DNA of 64,000 nucleotides. Source: Halomonas sp. 1513 (lineage in GTDB: Bacteria; Pseudomonadota; Gammaproteobacteria; Pseudomonadales; Halomonadaceae). The position numbers and the translations under genes were made by a program. Location: contig CP019326.1 in NCBI GenBank assembly GCA_001971685.1, positions 2,046,001 through 2,110,000 on the forward strand, read 5' to 3'. Below are positions 19,973 through 31,265 of this stretch, one piece after another (positions within the stretch are counted from its first letter, which is position 1; each line of letters begins with the position of its first letter). Below the pieces are notes generated by a model. That model worked only from the letters and a program-made list of their open reading frames with translations. It had not been told where the DNA came from and ran no database searches.

Positions 19973-20509
19973 TCAGTAAGAGAAGACCACACGACGGTTC
20001 TGGGCGTAGGAGTCTTCGTTCTGGCCACGCACGGCAGGACGCTCTTCACCGTAGCTGACCACCTCAAGCTGTGACGGCGACACGCCCTGTACGTTCATGA
20101 AACGCTGCACGGAGTTGGCACGGCGCTCGCCGAGTGCCATGTTGTACTCGCGGGTGCCGCGCTCGTCGGTATGACCTTCGAGCACTACGCGGGCGTTGGG
20201 ATTGGCACGCAGGTACTGGGCATGCGCATTGAGCACCGACTCGAACTCGCTGCGAATGGTATCGCGGTCGAAATCGAAGTAGATGGTACGCACGCTGGGG
20301 ATGCCCTGCTGGCTGGCCTGACTGGTGCCGTTGCCACCATTCATGCCGGTACCGCTAACCTGGCCGCTACCCACGCCTTGTCCGGCAGCACCGCTGCCGC
20401 TGGTGCCATCCATGGACCCGTCCTGGGTACCGCCGCTGCTGGAACAGCCTGCCACGAAGGCGAGAGAGGCGGCCAACACCAGACCCTTGGCGTAAGATGA
20501 GAATTGCAT
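19973..20509 (-). CDS. pal: Peptidoglycan-associated lipoprotein Pal
   Basis: Pal is the outer-membrane lipoprotein of the Tol-Pal complex and binds peptidoglycan. The lipobox FVAGC places the lipidated Cys at residue 22. A Gly/Ser/Asn-rich linker (about 25-70) is followed by the OmpA-like domain with YFDFDRDTIRSEF and LEGHTDERGTREYN, the diaminopimelate-binding region. An aaggag 6-7 nt before the ATG decides the start. The long low-complexity linker is richer than in E. coli Pal. Confidence 0.96.
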   Translation of the reverse strand: MQFSSYAKGLVLAASLAFVAGCSSSGGTQDGSMDGTSGSGAAGQGVGSGQVSGTGMNGGNGTSQASQQGIPSVRTIYFDFDRDTIRSEFESVLNAHAQYLRANPNARVVLEGHTDERGTREYNMALGERRANSVQRFMNVQGVSPSQLEVVSYGEERPAVRGQNEDSYAQNRRVVFSY

Positions 20510-20549
20510 GTTCAACTCCTTGCAAGAATTGAATGACACTAATGGTCGC

Positions 20550-21842
20550 TCAGTTCAGAAACGGTGACCACGCGGGTTCGCGTACGTCACCTCGTGCCGA
20601 GGGCAGGCGGAACGCGGCTCGTCCGTCGGCCGACACTGCCCCCAGCACACCGTTGTTACCCTGTTGGGTAGCGAAGATTACCATGCTCCCATTCGGCGCA
20701 ACACTAGGAGATTCATCCCAGCGACTATCGGTTAGGGTCGTCAGGCGGTTGGAGCCGAGATCCTGACGTGCGACCTGATAACCGTTGTTGCCGCGATGAA
20801 TCAGAAACAGCGATTCGCCGTCGGGCGAGTAGCGACCGCGGGCGTTGTAGTTGCCGGTGAAAGTCAGCCGTTCGACCTGCTTGCTGGCGACATCCATCTT
20901 GTACAGCTGGGGCCCACCGCTGCGATCCGAGGTGAACACGATGCTGCGTCCATCCGGCGACCAGCTGGGTTCGGTATCGATGGAGCTGCTGTCGGTCATG
21001 CGCTCGAAGCTGCGCGCAGCGACATCCATGATATAGATCTCCGGCTGGCCATCCTTGGACAGCGACATCGCCAGGCGACGCCCGTCGGGCGACCAGGCCG
21101 GTGCGCCGTTGATCCCCGGGAAGGAGGTGGCGCGCACTCGCTGGCTGGTGGCCAGGTCCTGGATATAGATCGCCGGACGCTCGGTTTCGAAGGAGACATA
21201 GGCCAGCTTGGTGCCATCCGGCGACCAGGCCGGCGACAGGATCGGCTCGTCGGAGCTGAGGATCTCCTGGCTGTTGCGGCCATCGGCATCGGCGATGAAC
21301 AGTGAGAAGCGCATGTCGTTACCCACGCCCTCCGAGGTGACATAGGCGATACGCGTCGAGAAGGCGCCGCGCAGTCCGGTGATGGCCTCGAAGATCTGAT
21401 CGCTCATGTAGTGGGCGGCGCCGCGCAGCTCATCCCGCTCGCTGGTCACCACCTCACCGATCAGACGGCGCTGGCCGTAGATGTCCATCAGCTCGAACTG
21501 CATGCGGTACTGGCTGCCCTCTTCGCGGGCCTGGCCGACCACCAGGTAGTCGGCGTCCACGGCGCGCCAGTCGCGGTAGTTGACGTCGCTGCTGCTGCTC
21601 GGGCGGGCGATCAATGAGTTGCGTGACAGCGGGTCGAACTGGCCGCTGCGCTCCAGGTTGTCGCTGATCACCTGGGCAACGTCGTCGGGCAACGAGCCGC
21701 CGCCGTCCACGGCGAACGGCACGATGGCAATCGGAATGGCACGATCACTGCCTCGAGTGATCTCGATGGTCAGGTTGGCCTGGGCCTGGGTGGCAAACAG
21801 CACCAGCAGGGCGGCAAGCCAGAGGTTCAGCAAAGGTTTCAT
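20550..21842 (-). CDS. tolB: Tol-Pal system periplasmic protein TolB
   Basis: TolB is the periplasmic beta-propeller that binds Pal. The 430-residue protein has a signal peptide (ends near ATQAQA), an N-terminal alpha/beta domain (about 30-160) and a six-bladed propeller with repeated [WY]SPDG motifs ([28 protein letters not shown]). Its ATG shares one base with the tolA stop, so translation is coupled. Length and motifs are canonical. Confidence 0.96.
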   Translation of the reverse strand: MKPLLNLWLAALLVLFATQAQANLTIEITRGSDRAIPIAIVPFAVDGGGSLPDDVAQVISDNLERSGQFDPLSRNSLIARPSSSSDVNYRDWRAVDADYLVVGQAREEGSQYRMQFELMDIYGQRRLIGEVVTSERDELRGAAHYMSDQIFEAITGLRGAFSTRIAYVTSEGVGNDMRFSLFIADADGRNSQEILSSDEPILSPAWSPDGTKLAYVSFETERPAIYIQDLATSQRVRATSFPGINGAPAWSPDGRRLAMSLSKDGQPEIYIMDVAARSFERMTDSSSIDTEPSWSPDGRSIVFTSDRSGGPQLYKMDVASKQVERLTFTGNYNARGRYSPDGESLFLIHRGNNGYQVARQDLGSNRLTTLTDSRWDESPSVAPNGSMVIFATQQGNNGVLGAVSADGRAAFRLPSARGDVREPAWSPFLN

Positions 21843-22993
21843 CAGCGTACATCCCCGGGTCGGAATCTTAGATTGAACTGACGGAATTGACTCTGCGCGG
21901 CCGGCGGCAGCTGTCGCATCTCACGAAACGGTGACGCGCGCTCGACGGCCTGAATCACCGAACGATCGAAGGCCCCGTCCCCACTACTACTTACAATCGT
22001 AGCCCCGATCAGTTCGCCGGTGGGCAATAGATCGAGACGCAGGGTGGCTTCAAGCCCCGATGCAGAACCGGACGGTATGATCCAGGCCTGCTCCACGGCG
22101 TTGCGCACCAGGTTCTGGAAGCTGTTGGCTGCCTGCTCGGCCTGGCGCGCATTGGCGATCGACTCCTGCTCGCCGGCGATCAGGCTGTCGATATCGCTGG
22201 CGGCCTCGGCAGCGGCACGTGCGGCCTCCTGACGCTGGCGCTCGGCTTCCTGCTCCGCTTGGCGGCGGGCCTCCTCCTCCTGGCGCTGGCGCTCGGCCTC
22301 GGCCTCCTGCTCGGCGCGACGGCGAGCCTCCTCTTCCTGGCGCTGGCGCTCGGCCTCGGCTTCCTGTTCGGCCTGGCGGCGCGCCTCTTCCTCACGCTGA
22401 CGCTGGGCTTCGCGCTCACGCTCGGCTTCAGCCTGTTGCTCTGCCTGGCGACGCGCCTCCTCTTCCTGGCGCTGGCGTTCAGCGGCCTCAGCCTCGCGCT
22501 GCTGTTCGGCCTCGCGGCGCTGCTGCTCCTGCCGCTGGCGTTCGGCCTCGGCGGCGGCTTCCTGCTCTTCGCGTAGCCGAGCCTGCTGCTCGGCCTCTTC
22601 GGCGCGACGCTGGGCGTCGGCCTCTGCGTCGAGACGCTCCTGCTCCCGCGCCTGCTGCTGTGCTTCGCGCTCTGCCTGCTGCTCGGCCTGACGCTGGGCA
22701 GCCTGCTCTTCCGCCTGCTGGCGCTCGGCCTCGGCGGCGGCTTCTGCCTCCGCCGCCGCGGCCTCTTCGTCGGCCTGCCGCTGGGTGGCCCTGGCGCGCG
22801 CTTCTTCGGCGCGTAGCGCTTGATCGGTGGTGGTTTCGGTGCTCACCAGCGTCGCCTGCACCACCGATGACGAGGTGGCCTCCGGCTCGCGGCTGGGCAA
22901 GGTGATGACGCTCATCACTACCACCAGCACATGCAGGCCGACGGCGAGCAGCGTGGGCAGGCCATAGCCTACACGGCTATCGTGTCTGGCCAT
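21842..22993 (-). CDS. tolA: Cell envelope integrity protein TolA
   Basis: TolA links the TolQR motor in the inner membrane to TolB/Pal. The roughly 383-residue protein has one N-terminal transmembrane helix (about 12-32), a long charged helical domain II (about 60-265) rich in Glu, Gln, Ala and Arg, and a C-terminal domain III ending [10 protein letters not shown] gagg 6 nt before the ATG at 22993 supports this start; a TTG 12 nt upstream also lies in frame. Domain II contains near-exact 19-residue repeats. Confidence 0.94.
   Translation of the reverse strand: MARHDSRVGYGLPTLLAVGLHVLVVVMSVITLPSREPEATSSSVVQATLVSTETTTDQALRAEEARARATQRQADEEAAAAEAEAAAEAERQQAEEQAAQRQAEQQAEREAQQQAREQERLDAEADAQRRAEEAEQQARLREEQEAAAEAERQRQEQQRREAEQQREAEAAERQRQEEEARRQAEQQAEAEREREAQRQREEEARRQAEQEAEAERQRQEEEARRRAEQEAEAERQRQEEEARRQAEQEAERQRQEAARAAAEAASDIDSLIAGEQESIANARQAEQAANSFQNLVRNAVEQAWIIPSGSASGLEATLRLDLLPTGELIGATIVSSSGDGAFDRSVIQAVERASPFREMRQLPPAAQSQFRQFNLRFRPGDVR
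22226..22465 (-). repeat. In-frame tandem repeats in TolA domain II
   Basis: Four related units begin [10 protein letters not shown] or [10 protein letters not shown], with spacings of 24, 19 and 19 codons. The last ones are nearly identical at DNA level (57-nt period). They lengthen or shorten a continuous helix, so copy number may vary between strains by slippage. Confidence 0.8.
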
Positions 22994-23001
22994 GAGGTTC
23001 C

Positions 23002-23442
<441 letters not shown>

Positions 23443-23454
23443 AGCGGATCTCCC

Positions 23455-24144
23455 TCAGCCGGCGTCGCTGTCGCCACGCCCCTGCAGATTACGGTGCAGG
23501 ATGGAGTGGAACTCCTCGGCGAAATCCTCGTACTTGCCGAGCAGCTTGCCGGATTCCGATGACAGCCGGTTGTAGAAAATCACCGCGGGGATCGCTGCGA
23601 ACAGGCCCATGGCGGTAGCGATCAGGGCTTCGGCAATCCACGGTGCCACCGTGGCCAAGGTAGCCTGCTGGGTCATCGACAGACTCTGGAACGAGCCCAT
23701 GATGCCCCATACGGTGCCGAACAGGCCGATGTAGGGGCTGGCCGAAGCCACCGTGGCAAGGAACACCAGGTGCAGGCTAAGGCGCTCCTCTTCACGCGAC
23801 CAGGCCACCCGCATCGAGCGCTGCACGCCGTCGAGGATCGCCTGGGGGCTGCGGGTCTTGGGCAGCAGGCGATTGAATTCGCGGAAGCCGGCGCGGAATA
23901 CATGCTCGGCGCCGCTGGTTTCCTGCTCGGAGGGCGTCTCGCGATACAGCTCGTTGAGATCGACGCCGGACCAGAAGCGCTCCTCGAACGCCAGATGGGT
24001 TCGCTTGGCGCGACGCATCACGAAGGTGCGCTGAAAGATCACGATCCAGGAGGCGATCGAGCCCACCGTCAGCAGCAGCATGACCAGCTGCACCACGGTG
24101 CTGGCGCTCATGATCAGGTGGGGAATGGACATGGAGTCGTTCAC
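23455..24144 (-). CDS. tolQ: Tol-Pal system protein TolQ
   Basis: TolQ is the ExbB/MotA-like motor subunit with three transmembrane segments: near residues 12-35, and two in the C-terminal half including the conserved LATVAPWIAEALIATAMGLF. The start is uncertain. A GTG at 24144 (MNDSMSIPHLIM) has GAGG 6 nt upstream and is preferred over ATG codons at 24150, 24156 and 24132. The gene follows ybgC immediately. About 229 residues from the chosen start is normal for TolQ. Confidence 0.93.
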   Translation of the reverse strand: MNDSMSIPHLIMSASTVVQLVMLLLTVGSIASWIVIFQRTFVMRRAKRTHLAFEERFWSGVDLNELYRETPSEQETSGAEHVFRAGFREFNRLLPKTRSPQAILDGVQRSMRVAWSREEERLSLHLVFLATVASASPYIGLFGTVWGIMGSFQSLSMTQQATLATVAPWIAEALIATAMGLFAAIPAVIFYNRLSSESGKLLGKYEDFAEEFHSILHRNLQGRGDSDAG

Positions 24145-24155
24145 GGGCATCCTCA

Positions 24156-24566
24156 TCAGTCTTGCAAGTGTTGACCGCTCAGGGCGGCACGCAGCGGCGC
24201 TGGCCATCGCGTCGGTTTGAGGCGAGTCGCATCGATACAGGCGATGTCGACCCAGGCATCACATAAGGGTTCCCCGCGGCACGTCACTTGCTGGCGAAAG
24301 GTCATTCGGCAAGCGTCGTGACGCTCGATCTCGGCGCTGACCTGCAGCGCATCGTCGAGACGGGCGGGCTTGGCATAACGGCACTCGAGACGATGTACCA
24401 CCAATTGGATGTTATCGTCGAGCAGCGCCAGTTGGGTAAGCCCGAACTGGCGCAGCCATTCGCTGCGTGCCCGCTCCATGTATTTGAGATAGTTGACGTA
24501 ATAGACGATACCACCGGCATCGGTGTCTTCAATGTAGACGCGCACCGGCCAGCAGAAGCGACTCAC
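24156..24566 (-). CDS. ybgC: Tol-Pal associated acyl-CoA thioesterase YbgC
   Basis: YbgC is a cytoplasmic hotdog-fold thioesterase regularly found at the head of tol-pal; it has been linked to phospholipid metabolism. The 136-residue protein has the catalytic region [22 protein letters not shown] with the key Asp. The start is GTG in a GTGA overlap with the ruvB stop, indicating coupling between the ruv and tol blocks. Confidence 0.93.
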   Translation of the reverse strand: MSRFCWPVRVYIEDTDAGGIVYYVNYLKYMERARSEWLRQFGLTQLALLDDNIQLVVHRLECRYAKPARLDDALQVSAEIERHDACRMTFRQQVTCRGEPLCDAWVDIACIDATRLKPTRWPAPLRAALSGQHLQD

Positions 24567-25600
24567 GCGGCCCCCTCCCCGGCGCCGCTCTCGGGCGGCG
24601 TCGGTGCAGCGATACCGAAGTGCAGGTAGGCCTGGCGCGTGACCACTCGCCCGCGGGCGGTGCGCATCATGAAGCCCTGCTGGATCAGATAGGGCTCGAT
24701 GACATCCTCGATGGTGTCGCGCTCCTCGCCGATCGCCGCCGCCAGTGAATCGACCCCGACGGGCCCGCCCTCGAACTTCTCGATCATCGCCAGCAGCAGG
24801 CGCCGATCCATGTGGTCGAGGCCATGGCGGTCGACGTGGAGCATGTTCAGGGCGCTGTCGGCGATGGCGGCATCGAGGGTTCCATCGCCGCGCACTTCGG
24901 CGAAGTCGCGTACCCGCCGCAGCAGGCGATTGGCGATGCGCGGCGTACCGCGGGCGCGGCGCGCAATCTCGGCGGCACCCGGGCGGTCGGCGCTAACGCC
25001 CAGCAGGCGCGCCGAGCGCGTGACGATCTCGGTCAACTCCGCCACGTCGTAGAACTCCAGTCGCTGGACGATGCCGAAGCGGTCGCGCAGCGGCGAGGTC
25101 AGCAATCCCGCCCGAGTGGTCGCCCCCACCAGGGTGAACGGCGGCAGGTCGAGCTTGATCGAGCGCGCGGCAGGCCCCTCGCCGATCATGATGTCCAGCT
25201 GGAAGTCTTCCATGGCCGGATACAGCACCTCTTCGACCACCGGCGACAGGCGATGGATCTCATCGATGAACAGCACATCGCCAGGCTGCAGATTGGTGAG
25301 CATGGCGGCCAGGTCGCCGGCACGCTCTAGCACCGGCCCCGAGGTCGACTTGATATCGACGCCCATCTCGGCGGCGATGATATTGGCCAGGGTGGTCTTG
25401 CCAAGCCCTGGCGGCCCGAACACCAGGGTGTGGTCGAGGCTCTCGTCGCGGCCGCGGGCCGCGCTGATGAAGATATCCAACTGCTCGCGCACCGCCGGCT
25501 GGCCGATGTAGTCGGCCAGCCGCTGTGGGCGAATGGCATGATCGACCCGGGTCTCGCCGGGCTGGCTGTGAGCCGCGATCAGGCGATCACTATCAATCAT
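24563..25600 (-). CDS. ruvB: Holliday junction branch migration DNA helicase RuvB
   Basis: RuvB is the AAA+ motor that drives branch migration with RuvA. The 345-residue protein shows Walker [12 protein letters not shown], Walker [10 protein letters not shown], sensor 1 GATTRAG and the C-terminal winged-helix region. It starts 34 nt after ruvA and overlaps ybgC by 4 nt. I see no E. coli-type LexA box in front of the ruv genes. Confidence 0.98.
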   Translation of the reverse strand: MIDSDRLIAAHSQPGETRVDHAIRPQRLADYIGQPAVREQLDIFISAARGRDESLDHTLVFGPPGLGKTTLANIIAAEMGVDIKSTSGPVLERAGDLAAMLTNLQPGDVLFIDEIHRLSPVVEEVLYPAMEDFQLDIMIGEGPAARSIKLDLPPFTLVGATTRAGLLTSPLRDRFGIVQRLEFYDVAELTEIVTRSARLLGVSADRPGAAEIARRARGTPRIANRLLRRVRDFAEVRGDGTLDAAIADSALNMLHVDRHGLDHMDRRLLLAMIEKFEGGPVGVDSLAAAIGEERDTIEDVIEPYLIQQGFMMRTARGRVVTRQAYLHFGIAAPTPPESGAGEGAA

Positions 25601-25634
25601 TCGCTGCTCTCATGGCGGGTCATGCGTCCCTCCT

Positions 25635-26246
25635 TCAGCCTGCCAGCTTGCGGGTCAGGGCGGCCTTGATCAAGGCCTCGGTGGAGAGTCCCTTGTCGAG
25701 GCCATTGAGCATCCTGGTCGCCTCGGTGGGCTTGTAGCCGAGCGACACCAGTGCCGCCTCGGCGTCGAGCAGTGGGTCGCTGCCGGTGGTCGCAGGGCCG
25801 GCGGCCTGTGCCAGGTCGTCGAGACCGGCGTCGCCCTGCTGCCAGTGAGGAAAGCGGTCGCGCATCTCGATGATCAGCCGCTCGGCGGTCTTCTTGCCGA
25901 CCCCGGGCAGGCGCGTCAATGCCTTGGCATCGTCATCCATCACGCAGCGGATGAACTGCTCCTCCTCCATGCCGGAGAGAATCGCCAGGGCCAGCTTGGG
26001 TCCCACCCCGTTGACCTTGATCAAGCCTCGAAACAGGGCGCGCTCCTGCTCACGGACGAACCCGAACAGCAGATGCGCATCCTCGCGAACGATCAGGTGG
26101 GTAAACAGCTGGGCCTGCTCGCCGACAGCGGGCAAGGCCAACAGGGTATTCATCGAGGCTTCGATCTCGTAACCGACCCCGCCGACGTCGAGCACCAGCC
26201 AAGGCGGCTGTTTCTCGAGCAGGGTGCCACGCAGGCGTCCAATCAT
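25635..26246 (-). CDS. ruvA: Holliday junction branch migration protein RuvA
   Basis: RuvA binds four-way junctions as a tetramer and recruits RuvB. The 203-residue protein begins MIGRLRGTLLEKQPPWLVLD (domain I), contains two helix-hairpin-helix segments (KVNGVGPKLALAILS and RLPGVGKKTAERLIIEM) and ends in the RuvB-binding domain III. An aagga precedes the ATG. A 105-nt gap separates it from ruvC. Confidence 0.97.
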   Translation of the reverse strand: MIGRLRGTLLEKQPPWLVLDVGGVGYEIEASMNTLLALPAVGEQAQLFTHLIVREDAHLLFGFVREQERALFRGLIKVNGVGPKLALAILSGMEEEQFIRCVMDDDAKALTRLPGVGKKTAERLIIEMRDRFPHWQQGDAGLDDLAQAAGPATTGSDPLLDAEAALVSLGYKPTEATRMLNGLDKGLSTEALIKAALTRKLAG

Positions 26247-26311
26247 GCATCACATCCTTGAGCTGACTGGCTTGCCACTATACTGGTCGCCGCGACGGCT
26301 GACTAGCGTCT

Positions 26312-26326
26312 TCAAACACTGTTTGA
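26312..26326. promoter_or_regulatory. Perfect 15-bp palindrome resembling a PsrA operator
   Basis: TCAAACACTGTTTGA lies in the gap between ruvC and ruvA, 66 nt before the ruvA ATG. It fits the C/GAAAC-N2-4-GTTTG/C pattern reported for the Pseudomonas TetR regulator PsrA. It could instead be part of a ruvA promoter or chance; no E. coli-type LexA box is present. Confidence 0.35.
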
Positions 26327-26351
26327 TAATCCCCTCGACGAGCGCGGCAGG

Positions 26352-26897
26352 CTAGCCGGGACGGTAGTCGCGCCAGCCCTTGGTGCGGCCCTTGGCGGCG
26401 CTGCGCCCCCCGTAGCTGCCGCGCTGCACCAGGCCCAGCCGCGCATGGGCGTGGGTCAGGGCGATCGCCAGCGCATCGGCGGCATCCGCCTGCGGCGTGG
26501 CGCTGAGGCCGAGGATCGCGGTGACCATATGCTGGACCTGGGCCTTGTCGGCAGCACCGCTGCCGGTAACCGCCTGCTTGATCTGGCGTGGCCCATACTC
26601 GCTGACCGGCAGGCCGTGGTTGGCGGCACATACGATGGCCGCACCGCGGGCCTGGCCGAGCTTGAGCGCCGAATCGGCGTTCTTGGCCATGAACACCTGC
26701 TCGATGGCGAACTCCCCGGGGCAGTGAACCGCGATCAGCTCGCTGATACCGGCATACACCTGGGCAAGCTTCTGCGACAGCTCGTCGGCCTGGATGCGAA
26801 TGCAGCCGCTGGCCACATAGCGGGGCTTGGCCAGCGACACGTCGAGCACCCCGTAGCCGGTGATCCGCGACCCGGGGTCGATACCGAGAATCAGCAT
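26352..26897 (-). CDS. ruvC: Crossover junction endodeoxyribonuclease RuvC
   Basis: RuvC resolves Holliday junctions by symmetric nicking. The 181-residue protein starts [17 protein letters not shown] with the first catalytic Asp; E in [13 protein letters not shown] and two Asp residues in [16 protein letters not shown] complete the acidic active site. No good ribosome site is visible, but the N-terminus is canonical. The C-terminus (about 155-181) is basic and rich in Arg/Gly. Confidence 0.96.
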   Translation of the reverse strand: MLILGIDPGSRITGYGVLDVSLAKPRYVASGCIRIQADELSQKLAQVYAGISELIAVHCPGEFAIEQVFMAKNADSALKLGQARGAAIVCAANHGLPVSEYGPRQIKQAVTGSGAADKAQVQHMVTAILGLSATPQADAADALAIALTHAHARLGLVQRGSYGGRSAAKGRTKGWRDYRPG

Positions 26898-26936
26898 GAT
26901 GGCTGCCGCGCCGCGCCGGCGCCCGACGCAGACGAC

Positions 26937-26959
26937 GTCGGCGCCACTCGGGCGCCGAC
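26937..26959. terminator. Hairpin between aspS and ruvC
   Basis: A perfect 9-bp stem (GTCGGCGCC / GGCGCCGAC) with a 5-nt loop lies in the 88-nt gap after aspS. There is no U tract, so it may be a weak terminator or a processing site rather than a full stop. Confidence 0.45.
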
Positions 26960-26985
26960 ATGCTGGGTACGCGAGCGCGCGATGG

Positions 26986-28767
<1,782 letters not shown>

Positions 28768-28819
28768 GTTACATCCTGTTCCGTTGCATGGATCGAAAGT
28801 GTCAGGCACGGCGCCCGGC

Positions 28820-29083
28820 TCAGGCCGCGGCACCGTCCTTGCTTGAGGTCTTGCTCGACGCCTTGCTGTCAGCGCCGTCGCCGGCAATGTTCTTCTTGCT
28901 GCCGGACTTGAAATCGGTCTCGTACCAGCCGCCGCCGGCGAGTCGGAAACCGGCCGCCGAGACCAGGCGGCTGAGCGCCGGGCTTTCACAGCTCGGACAG
29001 TCCGTCAGCGGCGTTGCGCTGATCTTTTGCAGTTTTTCCAGGCGGTGGCCACAGGCCTTGCACTCGTATTCGTAGATGGGCAT
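28820..29083 (-). CDS. FmdB-family zinc ribbon protein
   Basis: This 87-residue protein starts [20 protein letters not shown] and has a CxxC...CxxC zinc ribbon (CKACG and CPSCE). The remainder is Gly-rich and then Lys/Ser/Ala-rich ([14 protein letters not shown]), typical of the FmdB putative regulatory family. Function is unknown. In gammaproteobacteria it commonly precedes aspS, as here. A ggagag lies about 10 nt before the ATG. Confidence 0.9.
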   Translation of the reverse strand: MPIYEYECKACGHRLEKLQKISATPLTDCPSCESPALSRLVSAAGFRLAGGGWYETDFKSGSKKNIAGDGADSKASSKTSSKDGAAA

Positions 29084-29302
29084 GGTTCTAGTCTCTCCGA
29101 AAGACCACGATGCGATGAGGCCGTGGCGAATCGCCTGACAGCGGCGACCGCGGCCAATGTGGATGCTGATATAGGGCCAGTGGCGCTTTTTCCAAGGGCG
29201 CACACTTCCCAAGCCTGCCTCGAAAGCCCGATAGTATAGCGTGTTGCGCCCCCTAACGGGCAAGGCAAGCCACCGGACTGACGATAACAACGAGGACCCG
29301 CC

Positions 29303-30247
29303 ATGAAAGCCGTGATTCTGGATGCCGCTACGCTCGGCGATGACATCGACCTGACGCCGCTACGCGAACAGGTCGACAGTCTCGAGGTTCACGCCATCAC
29401 TCCCCTGGAGCAGCGCCTGGAGCGGCTCGCCGGCGCACGCATCGCCATCGTCAACAAGGTGGTGCTGGACGCCGAACTGCTCGAGCAGCTCCCGGCCCTG
29501 GAGCTGATCTGCGTGCTCGCCACCGGCACCAACAATATCGACATGGCCGCTGCCGAGCGTCACGGCATCGAGGTAAGGAACGTGTCCGCCTACGGCACCG
29601 CCAGCGTGGCACAGCACACCCTGATGCTGATGCTGGCATTGGCCAATCGCCTGCCGCTCTACCAGCGGGAGGTTGCCGCCGGAGACTGGGGCGACAGCCC
29701 GATCTTCTGCCTGATGAGCCATCGCACCCTGCAGCTGGCGGGCAAGCAGCTGGTGATCGTCGGCCAGGGCGAGCTCGGCTCGCGGGTCGCCCAGCTCGCC
29801 GAGGCCTTCGGCATGCAGGTGACCTTCGCCGCACGTCCCGGCAATGAGGCCAATGATCGCCGTCCGGGCCTCGCCGACCTCGCGCCGAGCGCGGACATCA
29901 TCAGCCTGCACTGCCCGCTGACCGACGATACCCGCGGGCTGATCGATGCGGCGATGCTGGCACGCATGCGGGACGATGCCCTGCTGATCAACTGCGCCCG
30001 CGGCGGCATCATCGATGAGGCCGCCGCGCTTGCCGCCCTGCGTGACGGCACTCTAGGCGGCCTCGGCGTCGACTCGCTGCCGGTGGAGCCCCCGCGGGAC
30101 GGGCATCCGCTGATCTCGGCCAGCGGCGAACCGCTCAATCTCATCGTCACGCCCCATAACGCCTGGATCACCCCCGAGGCGCGTGCCAACGTGGTCAAGC
30201 TCACGGTCGATAACCTGTGCGCCTGGCGCGCCGGCAGGACAGGCTGA
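29303..30247 (+). CDS. D-2-hydroxyacid dehydrogenase (glycerate dehydrogenase-like)
   Basis: It belongs to the NAD(P)-dependent D-isomer 2-hydroxyacid dehydrogenases, which interconvert hydroxypyruvate or glyoxylate and D-glycerate or glycolate, among others. The 314-residue protein has the nucleotide fold GQGELG at 154-159, the substrate Arg in INCARGGIIDE and a His in TPHNAW. The catalytic Glu falls in DSLPVEPPRDG. HprA-type glycerate dehydrogenase is the best guess, but substrate cannot be fixed. A gagga precedes the ATG. The next kinase gene lies 49 nt on, in the same direction. Confidence 0.88.
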   Translation: MKAVILDAATLGDDIDLTPLREQVDSLEVHAITPLEQRLERLAGARIAIVNKVVLDAELLEQLPALELICVLATGTNNIDMAAAERHGIEVRNVSAYGTASVAQHTLMLMLALANRLPLYQREVAAGDWGDSPIFCLMSHRTLQLAGKQLVIVGQGELGSRVAQLAEAFGMQVTFAARPGNEANDRRPGLADLAPSADIISLHCPLTDDTRGLIDAAMLARMRDDALLINCARGGIIDEAAALAALRDGTLGGLGVDSLPVEPPRDGHPLISASGEPLNLIVTPHNAWITPEARANVVKLTVDNLCAWRAGRTG

Positions 30248-30296
30248 GCGGCGTCTGCTAGCCTCTCGCGCCCGGCCACACATGCAAGGAGCTCGC

Positions 30297-31226
30297 ATGC
30301 CCCGTCCTGTCCATAACTTCGGTTCGATCAACATCGACCACGTCTACCGGGTGCCGCATCTGGTGCGCCCCGGCGAGACCCTGGCCAGTCACCGCTATCA
30401 GCAGGTGCTGGGCGGCAAGGGCGCCAACCAGTCGCTGGCCATGGCCCGTGCAGGCGGGCGAATCGAGCACTGGGGGCGAGTGGGACGCGCCGATGCCTGG
30501 GCGCTGCAGATCCTCGCCCAGGCCGGGGTCGGGCTCGACGACACCGTGCTGTGCGATGAGCCCAGCGGTCATGCGCTGATCCAGGTCGACGACCAGGGCG
30601 AGAACGCCATCATTCTGCACCCCGGCGCCAACCACGGCTTCGACAGCCAAGCGATCGATGCCCTGCTGGCCAGGACCAGGCCCGGCGACAGCCTGCTGCT
30701 GCAGAACGAGTGCAACGGCCTCGAGCATCTGCTGCGCCGCGCCAAGCAGGCGGGACTCGAGATCGCCTTCAATCCGGCACCGATGAACGCCGTCGCCGCG
30801 GCCCTGCCGCTGGCCAGCTGCCGACTGTTGTTCGTCAATCGCGGCGAAGCCGCAGCCCTTGTCGGCCTGTCTGAGTCGACGCCGCCCGAGCAGCTACTCG
30901 ACGCCCTGGCTGCGCGGCTACCGGAAACCGAGTTGGTATTGACCCTGGGCAGCGGTGGCGTCTGCTACCGCAGCGAGCACCAGCAGCTGCGCTTGGCCGC
31001 GCATCGCGTCGAGGCCGTTGACACCACCGCCGCCGGTGACACCTTCATCGGCTATTTCATGGCCGCCCGCCAGGCCGGCGAAGACGTCGAGGCCTGCCTG
31101 CGGCGCGCCAGTACCGCCTCGGCACTCTGCGTCCAGCGCGAGGGGGCCGCGCCCAGCATCCCCCCGGCCGCCGAGGTCGAGGCGGCGCTCGGCGACTGGC
31201 CGCCGCTTGCGGTCGCGGCATACTAG
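30297..31226 (+). CDS. PfkB-family sugar kinase (ribokinase-like)
   Basis: This is a ribokinase-fold kinase of 309 residues. It has the N-terminal signature LGGKGANQSLAMARAGG (substrate binding) and the C-terminal TTAAGDTFIGYF with the catalytic Asp and anion hole. The downstream nucleoside hydrolase, 39 nt away on the same strand, releases ribose; phosphorylating ribose or a related sugar is thus the most economical role, but a nucleoside kinase role is not excluded. An aaggag precedes the ATG; the longer upstream frame is rejected. Confidence 0.88.
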   Translation: MPRPVHNFGSINIDHVYRVPHLVRPGETLASHRYQQVLGGKGANQSLAMARAGGRIEHWGRVGRADAWALQILAQAGVGLDDTVLCDEPSGHALIQVDDQGENAIILHPGANHGFDSQAIDALLARTRPGDSLLLQNECNGLEHLLRRAKQAGLEIAFNPAPMNAVAAALPLASCRLLFVNRGEAAALVGLSESTPPEQLLDALAARLPETELVLTLGSGGVCYRSEHQQLRLAAHRVEAVDTTAAGDTFIGYFMAARQAGEDVEACLRRASTASALCVQREGAAPSIPPAAEVEAALGDWPPLAVAAY

Positions 31227-31265
31227 CTCTCCACACCCACTGTCTTTCCAGCATAAGGACGCAGC

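Noticed and set aside
22226..22465. CRISPR-like array
   Set aside because: The repeats are in frame within tolA, have no distinct spacers and encode a helical protein segment.
22219..22905. A plus-strand Pro/Arg/Gly-rich frame opposite tolA
   Set aside because: It is the complement of the repetitive Glu/Gln/Arg coiled-coil region of TolA and has no ribosome site or conserved features.
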